Assembly: GCF_048128805.1 (NCBI RefSeq)
Contig: NC_136000.1
Coordinates: forward strand, 14,230,854 to 14,294,853
DNA from: Centroberyx gerrardi
Lineage: Eukaryota > Chordata > Actinopteri > Beryciformes > Berycidae
Reading direction: 5' to 3'
DNA length: 64,000 bases
Below the pieces are notes generated by a model. The model saw nothing but the letters and a program-made list of their open reading frames with translations. It ran no database searches and was not told the origin of the DNA. Positions 10,401 through 25,240 of this stretch are shown in pieces. Position 1 is the stretch's first letter. Each line of letters begins with the position of its first letter. A program made the position numbers and the translations under genes.

Positions 10401-12430
10401 TATCAAGGCTATATATAAATATCACACACCTGTGCCCCTCCCACTCTATTGGTAGCAGAAACACAGTCAGCTATTTCCTAACATTTTAGGCTGTGGCGTT
10501 TTCCCCTGCCCTTTTAGTTGTCAGTTCCCTTTTCGCATTGAGAGACTGAGATAGAATTTCTAAATGGGCATCGCTAACACTGATCTCCTGTGGAGCTATA
10601 ACCAAAAAGGGTCTTTCCACTATATGCAGGCTATTGAACCTGCCTCCCCACATCAATATTTCTGCTACAACTTAACAATAATACCTTGTCAAGAGTGTAT
10701 ATCAGCAGTGGGCATTTAAGTGTCTGGCCCCTTCAGATGAAAAAACTGACAAAATTGTGAGAGACACCATACTGCAGTGAGAAACAACTATAAGGTTTGT
10801 TTTAAAACCTGGGCCTACATCTATTTGACTAGTTTTCACACCATTAACTGTATGATTTCTTTGCCCTGAAGAAGAATGATCATCACGTATCTAGTGGCAG
10901 ATAGTTTGGAAGCTTCACATGCTCTTCTTAACTTTCCTTGGTCAGAGTGCTCTACAGTGTGCACTACATGTTCAAAGATTATGATCCTCTGAAGACTGGG
11001 TATTTTGACAGGGCTCTTAATTTATGAACAGTCTGTTTGGGGCAGAGTGCGCTCTGGCACCGGGAGAAACAATTTAAAAAATGCACCTGGGATTCAGATG
11101 GTTCATATCATGGGAGAGGTATGAATCAAATGCAAGCTTATCTCAGTGCAAGCTTGTACTGATAAAAGCATTTTTGTGAAAGTGTTGATTTTTTTCTTTA
11201 AACCAAACCACTGAATGTAAGCAGATAAAGCAATACAGCAGGCAGACAGTGACTGACTGTGGCAAACACCAAACAAGACAAGTGCAGAAGGGCAAGACAA
11301 CATGTTGTTTGTCACCCTGCTCAGATTCCCAAGGACACAGTGCTGCACATCTGGAAGGGCCTCCCTGCTGATTATAAGGCAGAGCTCAGCAGGATCACCA
11401 AAGCCGGGAACAGGGTCCTGCTGGCTGCTCCTTGGTATATCAACCACATTGCCTACGGCCAGGACTGGCCCAAGTTCTACACTGTGCAGCCACAGAACTT
11501 CTCTGGTGTGTTCAAGGCCAAGCAATATACTATTATACTAGTATTATATTATATAGACTGGCCTAGTTACCTGCAGGTGGTGGTGCTTGCCTGGTGGTGG
11601 GAGTTGCCGATTGCTGTTCACACATAGATGATGTAGGATGCATGTTTTGAAAACCATGAACACAGGTTGCTATGCCGGAAAAGAGTCTTGATCCATTTAA
11701 ACATTCACTTGCTGAAAATATTAAGTAAAGGTACTCAGGTATTTGAGTGTTGACTTGGAGTGGTGGTGTGATAAAGCTGAGTAAAGAATCTGACTGCAAT
11801 GTAAAGTATATGCTTAAGTACAATAATTAACCACATTGTGTTGAAATTCTACATTGTGTTAAGTCAAAGTTTTGATTGTCCCTTCACAGGTACGGAGGAG
11901 CAGAAGAAGCTGGTGATTGGGGGCGAGGTCTGCATGTGGGGGGAATATGTTGACGCCACCAATCTCTCTCCACGTCTTTGGTATGAGAGCATGACAAACA
12001 CAAAATCACAACAGCAGTCAACATACAGTAATTGCAGTAACAACTTAAAGCATGACTTCATCCAACACACTCTCTGGTTGTGCCCAAAATCCCAGGCCGA
12101 GGGCAAGTGCTGCAGCAGAGAGACTTTGGAGTGATGAGAAGCAGACCTCCAGTGTGGACCAGGCATTCCCTCGCTTGCGGGACTTTCGTTGCAAGCTGCT
12201 GAGGTAGATTTTTCTATCCAGGACCTTTAAACAGTACAGTGCTTGCATTTTTCTAACAAAAGACTCATTTTTTGTTGATACCATAGGCTGTTCCAGTTTC
12301 TAGTCTTATTTATATACCTGCTTCATTAGATATTCATGTTTTTCCCCCTTTTCCTTTCTCTCCAAGGCGTGGCATCCAGGCGGAGCCTCTCTTTGTCGGC
12401 CACTGCAGGCATGAGTACCAGGGTGTTTGA
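5215..12430 (+). CDS. hexa: hexa: beta-hexosaminidase subunit alpha (lysosomal GH20 glycosidase), 14 exons plus an alternative exon 11
   Basis: Exons: 5215-5476, 6343-6447, 6583-6648, 6922-6968, 7101-7211, 7681-7782, 8041-8173, 8587-8767, 9149-9235, 9358-9430, 11 (9806-9980 or 11325-11505), 11890-11980, 12096-12203, 12367-12430. Phases close exactly; with 11325-11505 the product is 536 aa (human 529). It removes terminal GlcNAc/GalNAc; the alpha subunit pairs with beta to degrade GM2 ganglioside with the GM2 activator. Visible: hydrophobic signal ending near TVEG, mature start VWPLPQ; substrate-binding Arg185 in [16 protein letters not shown]; catalytic Asp329-Glu330 in [22 protein letters not shown] near the C-terminus. 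A hexb identity is unlikely: the mature start, exon 11b and C-terminus read as alpha. A poly(A) signal follows at 12748. Exon 11 duplication is described separately. Confidence 0.95.
7419..7454 (+). repeat. (CA)n microsatellite in hexa intron 5
   Basis: About 18 CA units, preceded by (CAGA)n at about 7401-7414. The long Cys/Val ORFs on the minus strand here are only the repeat translated. Confidence 0.95.
9806..9980 (+). CDS. hexa: hexa alternative exon 11a (upstream copy, beta-like pocket)
   Basis: This exon is 175 nt, enters in phase 0 and leaves after one base (AAG G|GTCAG), as exon 11b does. It is fully open and reads [12 protein letters not shown], then RRVTKAG, then [10 protein letters not shown], then [16 protein letters not shown]. 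By hand alignment 21 of 59 positions equal exon 11b, with a 2-residue gap whose length and VVEVWRD/PWYLD pattern look more like HEXB. Catalytic-pocket Tyr425 is kept, followed by Leu-Asp427-Lys428 where exon 11b has Ile-Asn-His. The acceptor is weak: the pyrimidine run lies near 9749-9763 and other AGs intervene. No stop or frameshift suggests decay. It would replace, not add to, exon 11b. Confidence 0.75.
10160..10173 (+). promoter_or_regulatory. CTCF-core-like motif between hexa exons 11a and 11b
   Basis: The 14 bases CCACTAGGTGGCAG fit every position of the CTCF core CCASYAGRKGGCRS. The site lies 180 bp after exon 11a and about 1.15 kb before exon 11b. CTCF binding near an exon is known to slow polymerase and favour inclusion of weak upstream exons (CD45 exon 5 is the textbook case). 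Single matches occur by chance and inside fish repeats, so function is conjecture. Confidence 0.4.
11325..11505 (+). CDS. hexa: hexa exon 11b (downstream copy, alpha-like pocket)
   Basis: This exon is 181 nt, phase 0 in and phase 1 out, with acceptor CTGCTCAG|ATT and donor CTCTG|GTGTG. It reads [12 protein letters not shown], then [10 protein letters not shown], then [16 protein letters not shown] and [11 protein letters not shown], matching the corresponding human HEXA segment better than exon 11a does. Tyr427 is the conserved substrate-pocket tyrosine; Asn429-His430 occupy the positions of human alpha Asn423-Arg424, which contact the acidic group of sulfated or sialylated substrates. I take this as the form giving the canonical alpha subunit. 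Confidence 0.88.
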
Positions 12431-12747
12431 ATTTGTTGGGTGGATAAATACTACAAGTTATTGTTTGCATATTCTTTGAAGTAATTAAGTTAATAGCTGC
12501 CGTAATCAGGGTAAAATCTTTAATAAATATTGTGTTAAAGTAAGTGTGCACTGAAAAATGTTTCCTCAGGGATTTTCCGGTTGAAGATTGAGACATTCAC
12601 ATTATTATGTAATGGTTATTTGAGTGATGCTCTTTTTATTTTACTTTTTGAATATTTAGCAGTCACAATATAGTAATATATTACAGAAATTCGAAGTGCT
12701 GCAATGTAATTCACTGTTAAACTGTACGTGGAATAATGTTGACTGCG

Positions 12748-12753
12748 AAATAA
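12748..12753 (+). other. hexa poly(A) signal
   Basis: AATAAA about 320 bp after the hexa stop, within the AT-rich 3' UTR; it is the first full match after the stop. Confidence 0.65.
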
Positions 12754-15700
12754 AGGATGCAGATTTTTATTGTGTATATATAGATATATATTTTAACACT
12801 ATAATTATCAATATGCTTTATTTAGTCTCGCACTGAAATGTCACAATAATATGTGTGCAAGCAGACACAGTGATCCTGAACCTTTTCTTCTAAGCACCCA
12901 TTACTAAGACTCTTTCATTGTGGAAAGACTCACCCATGAACAGACTAAGACTAGTGCTGGCCCTCTCTGTGTATAGACCACTGAATATGATGCATAGATG
13001 CAATTGCATCAACAGTTAGTTCTAACTGCTGGGATAATTGCACCTGACAGCCCAACTGATATCATTTAATATTCATTTAGAACATTACCAAAAAAATCAT
13101 TACCCATTCACTTTTAGAGAAGTCATTTGTAACTCAAGTTAATAATTCCAATGTTAATTTACATTTGAATGCTCAGTTTCATCCATGCCAAAGAGTATGG
13201 GTTGGCCATGTAGGAGACATACTCCCAATAAGCTTCTCAGTTACTTTGTCAGCAGTAACATGGACTTTACGATAAGTCTCCCTAATGTTTAATTTACTTG
13301 TTGAATTGAGCTGACATGTCTTTGATATGGACTGAGACAATTGATTTTCACATTGTGTGGATTATAGCGGTGGCAGCAGATGGCAGGGCGGGGCAATCCC
13401 TGGTGCCCATAGTGCTGACGCCTCAATCCTGCTCCCACTCTGTTCCCAATCTGAATTGGGGGGACTATAGAGGGCTTTGCGGTGCCGAACGGAACTAGCT
13501 GAGCTTAACAACACAACCTTGGTTTACCATCCTGTGTAGTTGCTGGGAAGAACAAAGATAATTGGAATCAGCTGGACAGACAGAACAGAAGCTCTTTGCC
13601 ATTATACCTGGGCTGGAATAGCATTATGAATAGATTATACTGGCTTTATTTAGGCAAAATTCCTAAGTACACATTTTGGGCTTAAACAAAAAGGCTTTTT
13701 TTTTTAGTTAGGGTGCACAATATGTGGAATTGAGGTGGGGGCTTAAGGGTGGATGGGATTGTTCTAAAAAATGCAAAAATTGAATTTTGTGAATTTATCT
13801 CTGCAAGTATATCTACTGTCAAATTCCTAATAATAAACACAGTTAAAAAAAATAAAAAAATTGTGATCTATGAAAATCTATTTTGATGTTTCAATTAGCT
13901 ACATTTATTTTGTTCGATTTTGTTACCATTTTTCTTCTATTTATGCCAAATATATGTCCATTGTTTTATCATAGTATCATGTAGCAGAATCTATGATGAA
14001 CTCAAGAACAGTTTCATAAATGAGGGCCTATCACTTTTCTGGCTATGATTGCTCACATAAAAATAATACACCATCAATTATGTCATTATTTTACACCCTT
14101 GCAACTTGAGGCACCTGCTACCTGCATACAAAGAGGCCACCAACCTCTTAAAAAGTTAATCTCACTCTTTGACAATAGCTGACATTCAAGGAGATTATAT
14201 ATAAAGCTGCTTAGGCTGATGCATAGATTTGTGAACTAGTGTTCAAGGGCATCCACTCAAGGGCAAGCAGAAAATACACCTTGTACAGTGTTGTAATAGT
14301 AAAATGTGCTACCAATGTGTATTATACAGTGTATAATAGCCCCAAAATCAAATGACTACAGTGAAAAACATATTTAAGATACTCTTCAGGTATAGTATTT
14401 GTAAAAATAAAGGTACTCTTTAACTGATGAACAGCTGATCTGTCTGATCTGCCACGCAACTGAGTTAGGGTTTTAATAGTGATGTGTGTCCGGTCACCTG
14501 CAGGGCTGCTGTCATCAGAAATATTTCTAAATACCTTAGTCCATCTTAATCATCCAGTTGGCTCATGGCAGGTGGCTGCTAAAGATTGCCTGGATCTGCA
14601 AAACAATCAGAGGGCTGCTGAGCTCCATCACAGTGCTCAGGAGTGCAGAAATGTGACAGTTATCCCTTCCAGGCAGCATTGTGCTGATGGCAGCAGCATC
14701 TCATCAGTACCAGCAGCTGGACTGTCAGAGATCTAGGTAAAGACGGAAAGGCAGGGAGAACTTATTTCATATTTCATCTTCACTGTAATGGAAAGCTTTG
14801 GTAATTCCCCTTTATATATGTGTAACTCATTCACACATCTAGATTTGGCATATGATATATTCAGGTTTCAAGGTATCATCACATACCACAAACCATCAGA
14901 TTTCAAACATCCATGGTCTGAAACATCTAACCAACAAGTAGTCACAAGGATGACCTATAAGCATGTGCCTTACATGTAAAGACTTACACTTAGTATGTGC
15001 CCTACTGTTTATTTGTGTGGAGACTTGTGTGGATGATCTGCTTCCCCCTGATGTGCAGGTAAGGTAATCCATGTGGTTCCTGTCCTTTAGGCCCTAGCAG
15101 GACAACCTGTATTATGTAATATTGCAGAATTGGGACTCCAGATTGCAACATTCAGCACTGCTTGGATCAGTATAATTAAGCATTTTAGGCTCATCCGATG
15201 TGACTGACAATGAGTGCAACACTAGAATAGGCTTAAGTTCCTAGATCGGCAACAACAACAGATGCACTTAAAATCTGTGACAAGAAGAATGAGTAGGTAT
15301 CTGATGTTTTGATTGTAAATTAATACAACTACTGTTCAAAGTGAGACAGGTAGGTTATGCTTCATTGATACATAGCTCTAAATGTGTGAAAATTAGATTA
15401 AATCCACTTGAAAACTCAAATTGAGTAGTATTGAATGCAGATGCTCGCACACAATTAGAGATATAGCTCTCAAATTTAGAATTCACATATGTTTTTCTGA
15501 TGGCCCAGGACATTTCAATCAGCTTCTCCCAAAGTTAGAAATGAGAGAACCCAGATTGTAATCTATGATATAATAATTTACAGGCCGGAGTTGCTCCATT
15601 CACAATGAATGAGGAACTGACTATGGTGCCATGCAATGCTTTATGAGCTTTGATATTAAATGGCATCAAACATAATTACAGTAGATCTATCAGTCCCAAA

Positions 15701-18116
15701 TCAGACAATGTACACTTATTATCAGAAAATCATATTGGGTTCTCCACAGACTTACTTTAAATTTTCTCCTATTCATTCTCTATGGAAATGTACATCAGTA
15801 TGCAGCACAACTTACTGTAATTTCTGGAAGTCAGTCACAAATGCTTACAAAAACAGACTGAACATAGCAAGACAAAATCATATTTCAAAGTTAAAATTCA
15901 ATGGTACCCCCTTTAAGTTTAGTCTGGGGGAAGGTCAATATGCTATTTGAATTCAACAGGTTACCAAAACTGAGTACATTGAACTTAAAGGCCCAATCTG
16001 TAATTGCAGTATGGTGCCCCATGTTGTCAACCCACCACTAAGTTTGTTTCCATACTGCTTTACTGGACTGAAGACATTTTCATTTTATAAGTATTGTGAG
16101 GCTAGTTTGGTTCATTTACTTTTGTAATATCTGCAATAAAACTTACCTGTAGAGAAGTTATTTCCCATCTAGTAAGGTGAAACACCTCAATAACATGTGT
16201 GAATCAACCCAAAATGCACAGTCAAATATATTGTTGTAGTTTTTAGTAATATATTTACTCTGGCACTTACTTCTTGAGAAAAACCTACATTGTCCCCCTC
16301 CCCAGATTATACAGCTGATTCAGACAACGAGTTCCGAGTTCAAATGGCTCCGTCTGCCAGCCATGACGACCCCCCTAGACTGCTCAGAGTCTGTAATCCT
16401 TTTATACACCAGTTTAGGCCAACAGAAGAGCTCTGTTTTCAATACAAAGTGGCCCTCCTAAAATCAAGAGTGACTTAATAAGGATTTTAGACATGAAAGA
16501 AATCAGTCTGTGGACAAGCCAGACAGTCACTTCAGTATCTCTAGTGACTTAGTGTTACTTTGGGGCTCCGTCAAAAACTGACTGAACAGAGTAGATGTTA
16601 TTGTAGTTGGAGAAAATTCTGGTGCTCTCTCATTGCAATTACTCCTATTAATGACTTCAGCCATGGTTAGAGAGATCTGTACAGAGAATAGTAAGCATTG
16701 GCGTTGCTACTTCCAGCTTTTCTTTGTGATCCTGCACTATCTAATAGCTTACGATAAAGCCACACATCATGGAAAAGAGCAGATCACTGACTTCAGGCCG
16801 CTCATTACTGGTAAATTGTGCATGGGTCACTAATTAGGCAGACTGGGGATCCAGAGAGCAGCCACCATATGGCAGAAGAATGGACTTAAGGGTCAACTCG
16901 TTGCTGCTCTTTCAATCTCAGAGCTAATTGTTTTTCTTCTCATCACCCCCTTCCATGATCCCCCTCAGAGAGGGAGACCACGTTTCATGGTTGTATAAGC
17001 TACTTTGCTGATTTGGGGTGTCTGTATTCTCCTGAGGCCACATGGCAAGGGTGCTGATGTTAAGTGTCATTGGCAGGACCAAAATGGCACAGAGGGAATG
17101 CCTTAACTAGGCTATAAAACTTGCTCTGCAAACAGGAAGGTGATCCAAGTACTTTATAGGAGTATGTATCTAACACTGCCTTTTGGCATGTACATCTGTG
17201 CAACAAATTTATATTACAAAACATGACAACAATGGAAAATTAGAAATTAGAAAACATTAGATGATAATGCGCTACCCATTTGTGCATCTGAGGCCACTCT
17301 AGATTTACATGTCTCACAGTGACATGAGACATATTGTGAGAAGAATGGAGTTGGTCAAAGTAGGAAATCTGTCTTAGCTTTAAGAAAGAAATGGTTGACA
17401 GAGAGCGAACATGGAATAATAGAGAAAACAATGCAGATTACAGTTGATCAGGTAAGTGTTGGCTGGTGATATCACCACTCAGCAGCAGCATCTACTAATT
17501 GCAGTGCATGCATCATAGATGAATTTGATAGCAGTGTGGGCTAGAGGAAAAGGGTGCTGCATGAATCCTTCCTTTTCATTTCCAATGTTCACATTTGTTG
17601 AGTATGGTTATCCCTCTAAGTGGTGTGACTGATTGATTCACCCTTATGGACAGTAAAGATTAAGAGGATGACAAATCAGCATTTGCTTACACAGCGCCTG
17701 CTGCTAATCTTCTTGTCTTCCTTCGGAGAGCCTCCAGACGACACAAGCTCACACACTCATTCTGGCAGAGAGGAAGAAAGAAGTAGAGAGGCGGCAAACT
17801 ACTTCTGTAACTCTGCTGACCCCCCTCGTTACATCAGAAACTACCAGCACAGGACCTACAACTTCAGGCACTCCAGGATCTGAGGATCTCTGCAGAAGTT
17901 ACATCAGAACTATCAGCCTTGGTGAAATGAAATTCTATATCCTTTTCTTTTGAGGGACATTGCAAAGTGTCAAGACTTCTCATGAAAGATTGCTTTGATC
18001 GAGCCAGACGACAGCAAAGAGGACAGCTTTATACAGAAGAGGAAATAATTCTGGGAATAATCCCTCATTTGTATAAAAATAATTTATTAAGACATTCAGA
18101 TAGCATACATCTGAAA
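12754..18116. other. Intergenic region hexa to nr2e3, with probable nr2e3 5' UTR at its end
   Basis: No gene was recognised in this 5.3 kb. Open frames on both strands are short, lack family signatures and have no consistent splice context. The sequence is AT-rich (for example 13680-13930). The segment of about 17670-18116 is purine-rich and contains GT/AG-like sites next to nr2e3, so it probably holds 5' UTR and promoter. In-frame ATGs upstream of the chosen nr2e3 start begin at 17982. Confidence 0.5.
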
Positions 18117-20739
<2,623 letters not shown>

Positions 20740-20881
20740 ACGGGCCTCGAGGAGAGCAAAATGAAGCCGGCTGTCAAGCAACACGATGTCTTGCTGTATA
20801 AACTTTACTTCTTTCATTTTTTCATGAAAGTTGTGATTTCTCCCAGATGCAGAATAATTAAAGCTGATACCATTCTAATGA

Positions 20882-20887
20882 AATAAA
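20882..20887 (+). other. nr2e3 poly(A) signal
   Basis: AATAAA 143 bp after the nr2e3 stop, with a T-rich stretch just downstream; a second AATAAA lies near 20972. Confidence 0.65.
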
Positions 20888-21770
20888 CATATTGTTTTTG
20901 TTCAGTGATGGTGACACTACTGACTTTGTAAGTATTAGAATTTTGTTAAAAATGCTGCTTCTCCTAAACTGAATAAATCACTTTTGAGTAGTAAGAAATA
21001 CAATTTTGTTTTATTATTTGAAAATGAAAATGTGTATTTTGAATTAATGTATTTGTACTAAATATGTGCATAAATATCTGTTTTATATGACATGTCTATT
21101 CATCTCTGGCCATAATTTTAATTTACTTGAGTTGTTTACTAGACGGTAAAGGTGTGAAGATTAATTTTAAGTCACCAAACTCTGCCCAAAGAACTTCATA
21201 GACTAGAACACTGGTTCCCAAACTGGGGTCCGGGTGGTCCACTGGGTCCCCAGCAAAATAAGGAATAGTTTTATTTCACTATTATTTCATCCACTATAAG
21301 TCAGCACTAGGACAGAATGTAGGAGAATATAACTATCCTGATCAGAGGTTTACTTCTCCTAAAAGAGACAGACAACAACAAAAAACAAAACAAAAATCTT
21401 CTGAAATCGGGGTCACTGAGACAAAACCTTGATCATCTGTTGTCAAAAACCCATGTTATGTGGGTTCAGGAATATAAAATCTATGGTCGGCAGTCCAGGT
21501 ACTACCTAGGTGGCGGTAATGCGCAAATTTAAGGTTGAGTGGCAACCGCCGACAGTAAACACCAAGAAGAAGAGGAGGAAGAAAACACGGAAGAAGCTCA
21601 ATCAACAAACAGTTTTCAGCTAAAGCGGTTTGGGTTTTTAGTAACCTTACCAAGTTTGACGACTTAATTCGACGATGCGGTTTTTGGTGACAGTTTGTCA
21701 CAGAAGCTACAAGATAAGCTATTAATCATGACGTTATTTTTTTAAGAAATAAACGTAATTGCACATGACA
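20888..21770. other. Intergenic nr2e3 to stoml1, with stoml1 promoter
   Basis: This 0.9 kb is AT-rich at first, then contains a lone arm resembling a hAT transposon terminus (CACTGGTTCCCAAACTGGGG near 21211-21230) with no partner arm. The last 250 bp has CpGs and a CTAGGTGGCGG motif near 21506, and probably holds the stoml1 promoter and 5' UTR. No coding segment was seen. Confidence 0.5.
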
Positions 21771-24700
21771 ATGTTTGGCAAGACGTCTAACGTTAGCTAC
21801 CACCAGTACAAGCCCCTTCCTCAGAGAGACTCCTCACCAAGAGGTCCCGGGCAGTTTGTGGCCACAGAGAGCTTTAATGTACCGCAAGCCAACTACCACA
21901 AAGGACACTCATTTGACTACATCCCCAAAATCACCGAGAACGACTTCACTGGTAGGTAACACTAACTACAGCAGGAGGTTTTAAAAGAAGTCACTACGGG
22001 CTAACGGAGAACAGTTAGCTAAATGACTATAACAGTGGTGTTGAGCTAATAACCAAACCAGACTCAAATAATCAAAATAAGTCTGTTTTCCCTTACCAAT
22101 TTCACTGTTGAACTCTAGGGGAGAGGAAATTTCAAGTTGACTATTCAAAATGAACGATGGATGTTGTCATATTTAGTGAGTGGCTCTATCGTGTAAATTT
22201 GACTACAGCAGCATCATATATATTGTAACTAAATTTTGTTCCCTTTCTTACAGATGCCTCCCAAGGATGGCTGTCCTGGATTTGCAACCTGATTGTCACA
22301 TTCCTGGTCTACATCTGCACGTTCATAACCTTTCCTATATCAGGATGGTTTGTGCTCAAAGTAAGCTGAAATGATCTCTGTATCTAGTTAACAATCACCT
22401 CTCACCTATTAAGACTAGTCATAATAAACTCTGACTGATCTTGTCTGTAGGTGGTTCCTAACTACCAGAGGATAGTGGTGTTTCGTCTGGGTCGGGTTTG
22501 TCCTCCAAAGGGCCCGGGCGTCGTCCTCGTGCTGCCCCTCATCGACCAGTGGCAGAGAGTAGACCTGCGCACCCGAGCCTTCAACATCCCTCCTTGCCAG
22601 GTACACCACTGTACAAAGGATAAGATATTAGATATAGAAATTCGGGTGTCACAGCAGCAATGTACAGTACAGTAGCAGAACAAAGCACAGAAGGTAATAA
22701 AAAAAATAACAGAAAAAGAATAGGAATATGTCACCATACAGTCAGTTGTTATGACGGACAACTCTTTCAAATCCTCAAACACTGAAACATTGACAAATGT
22801 GGAGCAAGAAAAACCTTTAATTGTAGCCAGGTGGGAGGATAGTGTGTTCACCGAAGTACAGTCATGTGGAATTAGCTTTGTTTCTTTAAAAAAAATAAAA
22901 ATAATAATAATCATACTTGATAGCTTCTCTCAGATTCTCTGACAAGTTGTTAGCACAAACCACCCTGGCTAAACTAAACTAAACTAAATCAAGAAATTAA
23001 GTTATGTTCCTAAAAACCACAGATTAAAGTTTGCTCTTCATTTTCTTCTTCTTGGTGTTTGCATTTCTGATGCTCAGGTTGATCTGAGGAAGACTGTATA
23101 CCTTTTCTTTACATAAGCGACAGCAAGCACAGATGAGAAACTCTTATGTCATCAGTGTAACATTTTGAATATGTGATTCTTACACATGTGAGTCGAGGTG
23201 TCTTTGCTGCTCACCAGCCACAGGCAGTTAAATCAACATTTTGGACCATTCCTCATGTTCAGGGCCAATTGAATGTGTAAGGCTTCTTATTTATGTTATG
23301 TGAGTGTGTTTTACTCCTACAGGTGGCACTGTTGGTGCACTGTTCAGTTTTGAAACCAGAGAGTAAACGGACACTGGGAACAGCCAGGATACTATGTGGC
23401 AGCACACGTTTTATGTATAATGTTTGTGAATAACCGTTAATAAGAGTTGTTATGTTAGTTCATATTGTTGGGAATTTATTCCAGAACTTTACAAATACCA
23501 ACAGCAAGTGCTCTACATTAAGTATATCAAACTTTTACTTTTCCATTTCTGTGTGTTGAGTGTCTTCTAGCTCGTCTTCTGTCTCCCTTCTTGAATCCTC
23601 CTTGTTTAACTTGTGTACACTCTTGAGCATTGGGAACAACGTCTAATACGCGGATCAGTCTAAATGTGGTAAAATCTTTGCCCTCATAATTTTCATATTT
23701 GAATACAAATCCTTGACTTATTTAGCAAAAATGAGTAGTGTGAATATGTTTTGAATGTTAGAGTCAAGGAGTCAAGTTTGGGTCACTTAATGGTGCCAAG
23801 ACCCTCCTTGTGAGCAGTCAGCATTTGAACTTTAAAATCAATCTTACACAGTGAACACAGCTGATACCTGCTTTAGGAATAAAGAAAGAGGTGATGTCTT
23901 CATATCTAGACTAGTCATATGTATTTTCAGATGAATTTGAATCTATTAGACAATACCCAAGAGCCTCCTTTCTGTAAATTGTGACAAATCTTAAGTTACC
24001 AGTATTTTCACCAGTACCAGGAGTAGGTCTAAATAAATGTAAATGTCTTGTAAAATGTTACCTTGTTAGGTGTCTACGCGGGATGGCGGTGTGTTGTCAG
24101 TGGGAGCAGACATCCAGTTCAGGATCTGGAACCCGGTCATGTCAGTGGTGTCCATCCAGGACCTCAACGCCTCCACCAGGCTTACGGCACAGAATGCTAT
24201 GACCCACAGTCTGGGCAAGAAGACTGTCAGGGAGATCCAGACTGAGAGAGTCAAACTGGGAGAATATCTCGGGGTGAGACAACAGTAGATAGACTTTTTA
24301 TTGCCTTATCAACTGGCTGCTGACTTTTCAAACTATCAGTTCAAACCAACTTCCCTTCTTCCTCTCTACAGATGGACATCAATGAGATGACTCGGCCCTG
24401 GGGGCTGGAGGTGGACCGGGTCGAGCTCACCTTGGGCTCTCTGCTGAAAGCCCCGGAGGGAAGCCCATCTGGACAAGTCATCATGCCTCCCTCTATACCT
24501 GGACTGGAAGGCTTCGCTGGCCCCATTCAGCAGCTGGCTATGCACTTCCTCAGTCACAGTGGAGTTTCACAGCCTGAGCAAGGTATTGCAACACACTCAA
24601 ACTTATTTTATGCTGTATGTACCCACTACTGTAATGTCGTGTAATGTGTCTGTGCCTTGTGTGTCCTTAGAGGACAGTGTGACGTTTACAGACGAGCTTA

Positions 24701-25240
24701 GCAGTGCGCCTCAGGCTGTGGTGGCCACGCCGGGTTCTGTGGAAGAGCTGCTCGGGGTCGTCAAGTCGCTGCTGTCCGAAACTTTGGTCAGCCAGGTGGG
24801 GGCCAGCTTCCAGTTTCACATCAGCTCAGAAGATGGACAACATCAGAGTTACTATGTGGACCTGACCCAAGGTAATGCTTCATAATGAACAGGGGATACA
24901 ACGGTGATAACAGAATTTTCATTGAGATAAATTCAGGAATTTAATGCAAGTTCTGCTAAATCTGTTTAAGAATGCTGAAAATCTTGTAGTAAATAGCAAT
25001 GAATGTGTGTGTGTGTGTGTGTGTGTATGTGTGTGTACTGTAGGTAGTGGTGCAGCTGGTGCAGGGTCCCCATGCCAGGAGCCAGATGTCACACTGAGCA
25101 TGAGTGACAGCGACCTGATGGCCATGTTCGAGGGCAGACTACAACCATTCGCTGCTTATACCAGCGGCAGACTGATAGTCCAAGGAGACCTGCAGACTGC
25201 CATGAGGCTGGAGGAACTCATAAAGTTAACTAGGAAATAG
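21771..25240 (+). CDS. stoml1: stoml1: stomatin-like protein 1 (SPFH domain plus SCP2 sterol-transfer domain)
   Basis: Exons: 21771-21951, 22254-22360, 22451-22600, 24070-24273, 24372-24582, 24671-24871, 25044-25240; phases close to give 416 aa (human 398). Order: a cytosolic N-terminus with a YKPL (13-16) tyrosine sorting signal, comparable to the GYRAL motif that sends human STOML1 to late endosomes; a hydrophobic hairpin at about 66-95 (WICNLIVTFLVYICTFITF, PISGW); the stomatin/SPFH domain at about 97-250 (VPNYQRIVVFRLGRV, GPGVVLVLPLID, VDLRTRAF, LTAQNAMTHSLGKKTVREIQ, WGLEVDRVEL); then a C-terminal SCP2-like domain at about 310-416 (VSQVGASFQFHISSEDG, GRLIVQGDLQTAMRLEEL). STOML1 is thought to move cholesterol at endosomal membranes. 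The start MFGKTSN is preferred over an ATG two codons earlier (21765) because it aligns with human MLGRSGY. Exon 7 is preceded by a (TG)n tract. Confidence 0.95.
25004..25036 (+). repeat. (TG)n microsatellite before stoml1 exon 7
   Basis: About 16 TG units with one interruption, ending 7 bp before the exon 7 acceptor AG (25042-25043). It stands where a pyrimidine tract would normally be. Confidence 0.9.

Noticed and set aside
10043-10489. 148-aa plus-strand ORF between hexa exons 11a and 11b
   Set aside because: No family signature and a low-complexity intron; it overlaps an equally featureless minus-strand ORF.
21211-21260. hAT-like terminal sequence (CACTGGTTCCCAAACTGGGG)
   Set aside because: Only one arm is present; no partner or target duplication was found, so no element is called.
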